In this document: one piece after another, positions 1 through 6,238 of the stretch
Layout: every line of letters begins with the position of its first letter
Numbering within the stretch: position 1 is the first letter of the stretch
IMG/VR virus record: IMGVR_UViG_3300017732_000017
Coordinates: 1 to 43,872 of that record
Length of the DNA: 43,872 nt
Strand: one strand, 5' to 3'
DNA from: a virus
The notes under the pieces: generated by a model
The model's database searches: none
The model's input: only the letters and a program-made list of their open reading frames with translations
What the model was told of the DNA's origin: nothing
Made by a program: the position numbers and the translations under genes

Positions 1-123
1 TCTCCGCGACAGAAAGTATCATGAGCAACGTAAACGCTGGCGGCTTGATAGCTATGACCACAAACAGGACGACCTCGATTGATGTGTCGGGGTCGTCCCT
101 GACTTTACCCACAACAACAACAA
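1..123. repeat. Terminal direct repeat, left copy
   Basis: The first 123 bases are identical to the last 123 (43750-43872), read base by base at both ends. An exact overlap of this kind is what an assembler leaves when it linearises a circular or terminally redundant molecule. The repeat cuts through a small ORF and a hairpin, so I treat it as an assembly overlap and not as the physical phage end. The true terminal repeat, if any, could lie elsewhere. Confidence 0.95.
67..98 (+). other. Stable hairpin upstream of the Ubl gene
   Basis: Arms GGACGACCTCG (67-77) and CGGGGTCGTCC (88-98) pair over 11 bp with one G-T pair around a 10-base loop. The stem is followed by CTGACTTTA, not a clean T run, so it is a weak or factor-assisted terminator or an RNA-processing/protective stem. 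It overlaps the end of the 49-codon ORF that crosses the contig ends (second copy at 43816-43847). An unstructured CAA-rich leader follows it to the Ubl start. Confidence 0.6.
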
Positions 124-144
124 CAAACAACCCAAGGAAACACC

Positions 145-363
145 ATGAACATAACCATAAAGTATGGCATCAGCAATAGCATCACTAAAACAGTAGACGA
201 CGAATCTACTGTTGATGATGTTATCGACAGCAACACCCTTGCCGCTCTCAATGCCCCCGAAGGCATTGCTGTAGTGCGCAACGGAAACACGCTGTCCGAA
301 GACACATCGTTGTATGACGGCGATGTTATCTATCTGGAACAACGCTCTTCTAGCAAGGCGTAG
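145..363 (+). CDS. Ubiquitin-like beta-grasp protein (phage Ubl)
   Basis: A 72-residue protein with the pattern of a beta-grasp Ubl of the MoaD/ThiS/PRTRC-C type: strand MNITIKYG, strand SITKTV, helix at about 21-37, strand GIAVVRNG (40-47), then LYDGDVIYLEQ (57-67), the conserved 'DGD-V-I-x-L' last strand of the fold. A good Shine-Dalgarno (AAGGA) lies 7 bases before the ATG. It is the first gene of a cluster that also encodes E2-like, E1-like and JAB proteins, so it is probably the protein modifier those enzymes activate, conjugate and remove. Oddity: the C-terminus reads SSSKA with no diglycine, so either Ala is the reacting end or the JAB protein trims the tail first. Hairpins flank the gene on both sides, so its dosage may be set apart from the enzymes. 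The fold call is by eye. An unrelated small beta protein is the alternative. Confidence 0.75.
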   Translation: MNITIKYGISNSITKTVDDESTVDDVIDSNTLAALNAPEGIAVVRNGNTLSEDTSLYDGDVIYLEQRSSSKA

Positions 364-396
364 CTTTTAGCTCACGTTTCCAGATTGTTGTAAAAC

Positions 397-424
397 GTCC
401 CGCTCCCTGTGTAGGGAGCGGGAC
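397..424. other. Perfect 12-bp hairpin between Ubl and E2-like genes
   Basis: GTCCCGCTCCCT (397-408), loop GTGT, AGGGAGCGGGAC (413-424), all 12 pairs Watson-Crick. On the plus strand it is followed by TAACCC, with no T run; on the minus strand GTTTTA follows. It is therefore not a canonical plus-strand intrinsic terminator. It may be a leaky terminator, an RNase-processing site or a 3' stabiliser that lets the Ubl message exceed that of the enzymes. A CAA-rich leader without Shine-Dalgarno leads to the next gene. Confidence 0.75.
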
Positions 425-451
425 TAACCCAAACAAAAACAACCAAACAGT

Positions 452-1393
452 ATGATTGAAAATACCGAACTAATAATCAAGGGTAATACTCTTGTTCAAC
501 GCAAAACACTAGACTTGCCTCTAGAAAACAGTGAGAAAATCTTCACTGAATTCATTAACCGGCAGCAAAAAAACTCGTACGCACCTTGTTCTACTGACTA
601 TTTCAGTAAAATTTATCCTGAATTTGTAGAAAAGTCTTGGATGTTATCCAAAGACTTCAGTCAAGACTTCACTGCAGTACACAAAGTCAAACACTTCCCC
701 ATCAACCACGTTTACGGCTGGCGTTTGAATGACAGAGAACAAAGCTGCGTAGAAACTAGATCTTATTGGTTTACTTCTAGTGAATTAACACAGTCTCCTA
801 CTTACTCTGTTAATTACATAGCCTCAAACAGCTACGACACCGACACCGAGTTCTTAGCAGATCTAGATAAAAACTCACGAGACAACGTTAAATTTTTTCC
901 TAACAATCAAATCTTCTGGTCAGACCCACGCTTTGACTTGTTTGTAGCTAACTTCTTCCCTGAAAGTCCTCACGTTTACTTCTTTGCGATAGAAGCACAG
1001 ACTATTGACTTTATAAACAGAGAAAACAACAGAGTTATTCAAAGCCCAAGAATTCCTGTATGTCCAGCTTTGCCAAACATATACGACAACTCAAAAGTGT
1101 GTATGGGTTATGACTACGATGAAGCTATCAACGATTACGGCTACATGGACAAGCAGTTGATGATTCTAGATACTATACAAAAAACCTCATCTAATCGCGA
1201 TCTAGACGTAGATGGCACAAAAGCAAACATGACGGTAGACGAAAACAACAAGGCTATCCCAATACACAAAGAGACTATTTATCGAGCAGATAATTACTCT
1301 ACCGTACTAAGCGCAAGCGCGCCTTTCAGAGAAATAACTAACAGCAACATAATACAATTCGCTCAAACCTATATCAACAATGAACTCTTCTAA
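452..1393 (+). CDS. E2-like conjugating protein, PRTRC protein B-like
   Basis: 313 residues. The middle of the protein has the layout I know from PRTRC system protein B and related prokaryotic E2-like proteins: hydrophobic strand VYFFAI (175-180), then PALPNIYDNSKVCMG (205-219), matching the family's 'P.WNVYdDGsVCLG' block. C217 would be the acceptor of the Ubl thioester from the E1-like enzyme. The N-terminal ~150 residues and the C-terminal ~90 are not recognised. The gene follows the hairpin and an A/C-rich leader with no visible Shine-Dalgarno, and overlaps the next gene by 14 bases. It is probably cytoplasmic; no signal peptide or membrane segment is visible. The assignment rests on the Cys block and on the neighbours. 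A structure prediction showing the E2/UBC fold would settle it. Confidence 0.65.
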   Translation: MIENTELIIKGNTLVQRKTLDLPLENSEKIFTEFINRQQKNSYAPCSTDYFSKIYPEFVEKSWMLSKDFSQDFTAVHKVKHFPINHVYGWRLNDREQSCVETRSYWFTSSELTQSPTYSVNYIASNSYDTDTEFLADLDKNSRDNVKFFPNNQIFWSDPRFDLFVANFFPESPHVYFFAIEAQTIDFINRENNRVIQSPRIPVCPALPNIYDNSKVCMGYDYDEAINDYGYMDKQLMILDTIQKTSSNRDLDVDGTKANMTVDENNKAIPIHKETIYRADNYSTVLSASAPFREITNSNIIQFAQTYINNELF

Positions 1394-1859
1394 CACGCAC
1401 GAGCAGTCTTTAAAAAATATAATTGAAGACACTAATCAAGAACAAGTATCCTTTGACTACAAAAGCTCAGGTTATTTCAAGCGTATAAAGCTTTTAAATT
1501 CAAAACAAGAAGATGAAAATCTTCTTATAAATTTCGGAGAATACCAGCTTTTCAGAGCTTGGGTTAATGATCTTGAAATCAACGAAGAAAGAACCCGAAT
1601 AAAGCAAATAGCCAACGACCAAATGCCCATACAAGATCACCAAGTTCTAAGAAATCTTTACTTCGGCACCTACCCTAACTCAACAAAAGCTAAAAACGCT
1701 ATCCGACGTATGATTAAAAAGTACAAAGAGTTGTATTCAGATAAACCTAACAACAACACTAAGTATTTAACAGACCTAATAAAAGGCAAAGAACAATGTC
1801 TTGCTGCCGACTCTGCACAAGCAATCCGACAACAACTATCCAATCTAAATTATGAATAA
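1380..1859 (+). CDS. Unknown protein inside the Ubl cassette
   Basis: 159 residues, strongly charged and Lys/Asn-rich, predicted mostly helical by eye, with no family I recognise. A helix-rich middle (about 85-130) contains a basic stretch RRMIKKYKELY. It has only one cysteine (near the C-terminus) and so is not a RING-type zinc protein. It overlaps the E2-like gene by 14 bases and the E1-like gene by 8, so it is translationally embedded in the cassette. That makes an accessory role (target adaptor, E3-like factor, or the substrate itself) a reasonable guess, but nothing in the sequence shows it. I do not recall an equivalent in PRTRC or Bil operons. Confidence 0.8.
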   Translation: MNSSNTHEQSLKNIIEDTNQEQVSFDYKSSGYFKRIKLLNSKQEDENLLINFGEYQLFRAWVNDLEINEERTRIKQIANDQMPIQDHQVLRNLYFGTYPNSTKAKNAIRRMIKKYKELYSDKPNNNTKYLTDLIKGKEQCLAADSAQAIRQQLSNLNYE

Positions 1860-2637
1860 TAAAAACCACACAATACTTATAGGTGCAGGCGGCGTATCGT
1901 CCTACCTTGTGCCCGCATGGCGCAAAACATTCCCCCATGACAACCTTATTATCATGGACGGAGATCGCTTAGAAAAACGCAACCTTGACCGTCAGCTTTT
2001 CGATTCTAGTGCCATTGGTCAATACAAAGCAACAGCACTAGCAGAAAAATACGGTTGTAAAGCTATCAACGAATACTTTGACAGTACAAGTCTATCGTCC
2101 AACAGCCTAGAACCTAAAGACATCAACTGTGTTCTATGCGCCGTTGACAACCACGTAGCGAGATACGAAACAATTAAATTCAGCCACGATAACAGGTCTT
2201 GGGACATATCAGCAATCATCGGAGCTAATGAATACTGGACAAGCCAAGCATATATATTCAATCCAACAATCCAAGAAATGTACATCGACAACAAACCTTG
2301 GCCTTTGTTCAAGTATCCTGAAATTGCTACCGATAAATCTCACGACCCAACTAATCCAAGCTGCGTAGAACAACAAGAAAGCGACCCTCAGCTTGCTGGC
2401 GTTAATATGATTACCGCTAGCCTTATGATGCAATTAGCTCTGCGACACACTGAGCAATGCTTAATTGGTTCTGATGTATTCAGAGAACGAACCTTTGCAG
2501 ACTTAGCCTACGCACCTACAGAATTCCAAACAACTTTTGGAGCAACCCAAACTCAACAACTAATAGATCATGACAAAATCAAAGCACCCACAATCCAAGA
2601 AGAAAAAACCCGAGAAGATAACTTATTGCTTGCATGA
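1852..2637 (+). CDS. ThiF/E1-like Ubl-activating enzyme
   Basis: 261 residues with the ThiF/MoeB/E1 Rossmann adenylation fold: nucleotide loop GAGGVS (11-16), MDGD acidic pair (35-38), N44 and R47 in NLDRQ, K59, and CAVDN (96-100) near the end of the fold. A NPSC motif (168-171) precedes a long hydrophobic helix (about 183-198), the same arrangement as the PSC block in PRTRC-type ThiF proteins, so C171 is the candidate Ubl thioester cysteine. No pair of CxxC zinc motifs is present, unlike MoeB. It should adenylate the C-terminus of the 72-residue Ubl and pass it to the E2-like protein. The gene overlaps its upstream neighbour by 8 bases and the JAB gene by 68 bases, an unusually long overlap. 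Confidence 0.85.
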   Translation: MNNKNHTILIGAGGVSSYLVPAWRKTFPHDNLIIMDGDRLEKRNLDRQLFDSSAIGQYKATALAEKYGCKAINEYFDSTSLSSNSLEPKDINCVLCAVDNHVARYETIKFSHDNRSWDISAIIGANEYWTSQAYIFNPTIQEMYIDNKPWPLFKYPEIATDKSHDPTNPSCVEQQESDPQLAGVNMITASLMMQLALRHTEQCLIGSDVFRERTFADLAYAPTEFQTTFGATQTQQLIDHDKIKAPTIQEEKTREDNLLLA

Positions 2638-3445
2638 CAACGCAGTATATCAAGAGCACAAAAAACCTCTGTACAGTTGCTGGCGACAAGTAGACATCCC
2701 TGAAGCAGATGAAAACTTTAATGGTTTTACGTGGAACGGCCCCAAGATCCCCTACGATCTTTGGACTTACATTGTATTATTTCACAGATATTCTGTAAAA
2801 AAGCTTAACTCAGAAACCTTAAACTTCTTGTTCTTTGATCCCGATAACAAAAAAGAACCGTGGCAGTGTTGGGTTCCTCCTCAAAAAACTAGCGGCATGT
2901 CCGTAGAAACCGATACAGAACACGACCTATACGACAAAGAACGTAACAAATATCACAACCTGCAATTCGGCACTGTCCACAATCATGTAACCCTGAGTGC
3001 TTTTCAATCAGGCACTGACGAGATGGACGAGATAGAGAAAGAAGGCTTCCACATAACTGTCGGCGAATGCGATGAAGAAATCATAGATATACATGTACGT
3101 GCTGTTATGGAACAAGAACAGTACGATATAAATATTGCAGACATTGTAGAACTTCCCACTTGGATGCAATCTGTGCCAGAAAAATACCAAAAATACTTAA
3201 TTGTAAACAATTTGTTTTCAGTAAGCCTTGATGATTACGATGAAAAATCTGTTGCAGAGTTGTACGACCCTCAACTAACTAAGGTATCAAGAAATGTTGT
3301 GTCCTACCCAAAAAACAGAAAAAACTCTTTCATGCACCAACAAGGGAACCTGTATATTGGAGGAACTGCCGACCACCCGTGGGAAAATGACTTTAACAAC
3401 CTAGACCCTGTAAACCCTCAGTGGCCTAATAAATTTAAGTATTGA
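2570..3445 (+). CDS. JAB/JAMM-family metallo-isopeptidase (PRTRC-A-like)
   Basis: 291 residues. Residues 137-150 hold H137-x-H139, seven residues, S147-x2-D150, the exact spacing of the JAMM zinc motif. This is followed by GFHITVG (159-165), a strand-turn typical of bacterial JAB domains, including PRTRC protein A. E82 (in SETLNFLF) is the candidate catalytic Glu and is followed by the VPPQ..SG block (102-109). The likely role is trimming the Ubl precursor or removing the Ubl from targets. The N-terminus (residues 3-16) is very basic. The last ~70 residues are an unassigned extension. The start lies 68 bases inside the E1-like gene; no other Met occurs before the core, so that start is needed. 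The stop overlaps the next start (TTGA). The His-Asn-His triplet is part of JAMM, not an HNH nuclease. Confidence 0.85.
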   Translation: MTKSKHPQSKKKKPEKITYCLHDNAVYQEHKKPLYSCWRQVDIPEADENFNGFTWNGPKIPYDLWTYIVLFHRYSVKKLNSETLNFLFFDPDNKKEPWQCWVPPQKTSGMSVETDTEHDLYDKERNKYHNLQFGTVHNHVTLSAFQSGTDEMDEIEKEGFHITVGECDEEIIDIHVRAVMEQEQYDINIADIVELPTWMQSVPEKYQKYLIVNNLFSVSLDDYDEKSVAELYDPQLTKVSRNVVSYPKNRKNSFMHQQGNLYIGGTADHPWENDFNNLDPVNPQWPNKFKY

Positions 3446-3822
3446 AAGAATCTCAATTTAAAGCCTTTTTTGTCAAAGCTCTAAGAACTAATGGTTGTTT
3501 CGTTCAAACGATTGAAACGACCACAGGAAGAGGAGTCCCCGATCTTGTCGCTTTGCGCTCCAACCGTACATACTGGATAGAAATAAAAGTCGGATACGGT
3601 AACACCGTAACAATACGGCCAGAACAGTACGCTTGGATGCGCAAGGCCAAGGGTCAAAACGTAGATGTTTACGTTGCTATGCTTGACAAGAAAACTGACG
3701 AGCTCAAAGTCTTCGCTTCTTCAGAGGGAGTTCCTCGCGCAAAAGGATGGATGCTTGAATTTCCAATTTACGTGTTCCCAAAGAAAAATTTAGCCAAACA
3801 AATAACCCAATGGATACAATAA
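3442..3822 (+). CDS. VRR-NUC (PD-(D/E)XK) nuclease
   Basis: 126 residues starting at TTG, which overlaps the previous stop in TTGA. No ATG is near, and the family's N-terminal helix (ESQFKAFFVKAL) begins right after. Motifs: GVPDL (31-35) with D34, the EIK pair E47-x-K49, and RPEQ (59-62), the VRR-NUC signature. Stand-alone VRR-NUC proteins of this size are common in phage replication modules, where they act on branched or flapped DNA; here that role is inferred. The gene sits between the Ubl cassette and the DNA polymerase and overlaps the polymerase start by 13 bases, so the three are translationally coupled. Confidence 0.85.
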   Translation: MKESQFKAFFVKALRTNGCFVQTIETTTGRGVPDLVALRSNRTYWIEIKVGYGNTVTIRPEQYAWMRKAKGQNVDVYVAMLDKKTDELKVFASSEGVPRAKGWMLEFPIYVFPKKNLAKQITQWIQ

Positions 3823-5636
3823 AAGGGCTACAGCTACCCCTGTTCGACATTGAAAGCACTTGGCGACCACCCGCTAAAATACTCAACACCGCTAGCACAA
3901 TAGCAGTAGACTTAGAAACAAGAGATCCTTTCCTAAAAAGGAGAGGGCCCGGGTTTTTGTACGGTCAAGGAGAACCAATAGGAGTAGCCATTGCTACAAA
4001 AGAAGGTAAGATGTATTTACCTTTCAACCACCAAGGCGGAGACAATTTAGACCTATACCTAGTTAAAATGATAACTAAGGATTTTATGTCTAAAGCTGAC
4101 GAAATCGTCATGGCTAATGCCACTTATGATCTAGGTTGGCTGTTAGAGTGGGGCGTACCAATGCCCCGAGGAATTGTAAGAGACGTACAAGTAGCCGAAG
4201 CATTAATTGATGAGGAGCAACGATCTTACAGTTTAAACACGCTTTCTTTAAAGTATCTCAACGTAGAGAAAAACGAAAGTATGCTTAGGCAAGCTGCAGA
4301 AACCTATCGCATAAATCCTAAAAGCGAAATGTGGAAACTTCCTGCTCGCTACGTTGGAGCGTATGCTGAAGATGACGCAGCTCAAACGCTTTTATGCTAC
4401 GAGAAACAAAAACCTCAACTATCTGAGCTAGGCCTTTGGAAAGTATGGGATCTTGAATGCGACATAACCAAGATCTGCTCGAAGATGACTAGAAAAGGAA
4501 TCCGAGTAGACCTAGATGCTGCTTCCCAACTTAACGAAAAGCTTAAAAAAGAAGAAACAGAAATAAAAAACCGCCTACATTTTAACGTAAACTCAGCCAA
4601 CGAGGTTGCAAATTTCTTAGAGAAAACGTTCAAAGAAAAAGTACCTAAAACTCTCAAAGGAAACTATTCAATAACAGATCAATATCTCAACGAACTAGGC
4701 TACAAAGAAGCTAAAGAGATTGTACATTTACGACAACTAACTAGGCTTCGAAAGACCTTCATAGAAGAAGGTGTACTAGAAAAGAGCTACAAAGGACGCA
4801 TTCATGCGGAGTTTAAGCAAACTACGTCTGAAGATGGAGGAACTAGATCTGGCAGGTTTTCTTCTAAAAACCCAAACATGCAACAAGTACCTGCTCGTTC
4901 CGAAATAGGTCAGATAATACGGAAGCTGTACATAGCTGAAGAAGATTCCCTCTGGGCTAAGTGTGACTACAGTAGCCAAGAGCCTAGACTTCAGGTGCAT
5001 TACGGCATAGTTCTAGGATTAAAAGGAGCTAAGGAAGCAAAGAAAGCTTTCGACGAAGGCGTTAAAATCTACACGTTTTTAGAAGACAATACTGGACTGC
5101 CTTACGCCACCTGTAAGATGCTAGTCCTCGGCATTGGTTACGGCATGGGCGTCAACTCTATGGCTGATAAACTCAACATATCAGTCAACGAATGCGAACG
5201 TATTAGACAAACGTTTCAGCAAAAAGTGCCGTACATCCAACAACTTTTCGACAGGTGTCGAGCAAAAGCCCAAAAAGACGGCTTTATTCGCACTGTTCTA
5301 GGACGTCGTTCTAACTTCCCGTGGTGGGAGTCTGGTAACGAACGTGTCAAAGGATACGAAAATGCAAAGAAAAAGCTTGGCAGAAGCATCAGTAGAGCTT
5401 TTACCAATAACGCCCTCAATAGATTGATTCAGGGATCAGCTGCCGATCAAGCTAAACTAGCTATGAAACTTTGCGACGAGCAAGGTTTCGACATACGGCT
5501 TCCTGTCCACGATGAAATCAATGCGATTGTGCAGAACCCGAAACAAGCAACCGAAATAAAAGAGATCATGGAACAAGCCATTAAGTTTGAATTAGACTTT
5601 GTAGCTGACCTAGATCTCGGAACCAGTTGGAAATGA
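3810..5636 (+). CDS. polA: Family A DNA polymerase with 3'-5' exonuclease
   Basis: 608 residues. Exonuclease domain: ExoI D34/E36 (AVDLE), ExoII N103-x3-D107 (NATYD), ExoIII Y185-x3-D189. Polymerase domain: GGTRSGRFSSKNPNMQQVP (template-binding block), motif A D386 in DYSSQE, motif B K436-x3-L440-x3-Y444-G445, motif C HDE (567-569). There is no 5'-nuclease domain, as is usual in phages. L440 sits at the position of E. coli Pol I Phe762 and T7 Tyr526. Leu here is known as a major marine-viral variant. It replicates phage DNA together with the downstream primase and helicases. It starts inside the VRR-NUC gene (13-base overlap) and ends with an ATGA overlap onto the next gene. Confidence 0.97.
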   Translation: MDTIKGLQLPLFDIESTWRPPAKILNTASTIAVDLETRDPFLKRRGPGFLYGQGEPIGVAIATKEGKMYLPFNHQGGDNLDLYLVKMITKDFMSKADEIVMANATYDLGWLLEWGVPMPRGIVRDVQVAEALIDEEQRSYSLNTLSLKYLNVEKNESMLRQAAETYRINPKSEMWKLPARYVGAYAEDDAAQTLLCYEKQKPQLSELGLWKVWDLECDITKICSKMTRKGIRVDLDAASQLNEKLKKEETEIKNRLHFNVNSANEVANFLEKTFKEKVPKTLKGNYSITDQYLNELGYKEAKEIVHLRQLTRLRKTFIEEGVLEKSYKGRIHAEFKQTTSEDGGTRSGRFSSKNPNMQQVPARSEIGQIIRKLYIAEEDSLWAKCDYSSQEPRLQVHYGIVLGLKGAKEAKKAFDEGVKIYTFLEDNTGLPYATCKMLVLGIGYGMGVNSMADKLNISVNECERIRQTFQQKVPYIQQLFDRCRAKAQKDGFIRTVLGRRSNFPWWESGNERVKGYENAKKKLGRSISRAFTNNALNRLIQGSAADQAKLAMKLCDEQGFDIRLPVHDEINAIVQNPKQATEIKEIMEQAIKFELDFVADLDLGTSWK

Positions 5637-6184
5637 GTATAGAAGAACTAAAACAAAAAATAGAAAAAGTTAATCAAGACGACGATGTGTTGTCGGTAAT
5701 TAAGGGATACGGAAACGTTCTAGCAAACCTAGAAAAAAGTATTCAGCAGAAAGAAGAGGAAATTAAAACCCTCAAACGGGAGCAGAAACAAATAGCCGAA
5801 CGTACTTTGCCCGACATCATGGATGATGCTGGAATCAACGAAGTAACGTTAGCCAACGGCACTAAGATCGAATGCAAAGATTATATCTTTGCTCGTATCA
5901 AAGACGAGTTTACTGCTTTTAATTACCTTAAAGATAAAGGCGAAGATTCGATAATTGATAATAGGATACAAGTTAATCTGCCCAAAGGCTTTGAACAAGC
6001 AGCTCAAATGCTTATGAGTTTCTTAGAGCAAAACAACCTGCATAGCATGGCGCAACAAAAGAAGTCCGTGCATTTCAAGCGATTAGAGTCGTGGGTTCGT
6101 GATGCTTTAGAACGTGAAGATCTTAGTGATCTACCTAAAAACGCTTTTGGCGTATACGAAGGTCGCAAAGTTATCTTCAAATAA
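5633..6184 (+). CDS. Unknown coiled-coil protein of the replication module
   Basis: 183 residues from the ATG that overlaps the polymerase stop (ATGA). A TTG two codons earlier is possible but less likely. Residues ~3-60 form a charged heptad-like coiled coil (repeated E/K with I/L spacing), then a small beta-rich region containing EVTLANGTKIECK, and a helical C-terminus ending GVYEGRKVIFK. I do not recognise a family with certainty. It vaguely resembles phage Gam-like or other small proteins often found next to SSB genes. The position between DNA polymerase and the putative ssDNA-binding protein suggests a DNA replication or protection role. Confidence 0.85.
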   Translation: MSIEELKQKIEKVNQDDDVLSVIKGYGNVLANLEKSIQQKEEEIKTLKREQKQIAERTLPDIMDDAGINEVTLANGTKIECKDYIFARIKDEFTAFNYLKDKGEDSIIDNRIQVNLPKGFEQAAQMLMSFLEQNNLHSMAQQKKSVHFKRLESWVRDALEREDLSDLPKNAFGVYEGRKVIFK

Positions 6185-6238
6185 TCTGCCGCATTAGCGG
6201 AAAACATAAACACAAAACAAAATAACCAAAATAAAACT
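6185..6238 (+). promoter_or_regulatory. Small stem plus A/C-rich leader
   Basis: The stop of the preceding gene is followed by a short stem, GCCGC and GCGG around ATTA (about 6188-6200), and then about 38 bases made almost only of A and C with few T, ending ACT before the ATG. There is no Shine-Dalgarno. The same hairpin-then-CAA-rich-leader layout occurs before 145, 452 and 42850, so it looks like a recurring 5' element of this phage. Confidence 0.4.

Noticed and set aside
1-123. Physical direct terminal repeat of the virion DNA
   Set aside because: The repeat cuts a small ORF and a hairpin and has no packaging-site features; an assembly overlap of a circular map is simpler. Read-coverage data would be needed to say more.
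2975-2988. HNH endonuclease
   Set aside because: The His-Asn-His triplet fits the JAMM zinc motif with exact downstream Ser and Asp spacing, and lacks the rest of an HNH beta-beta-alpha motif.
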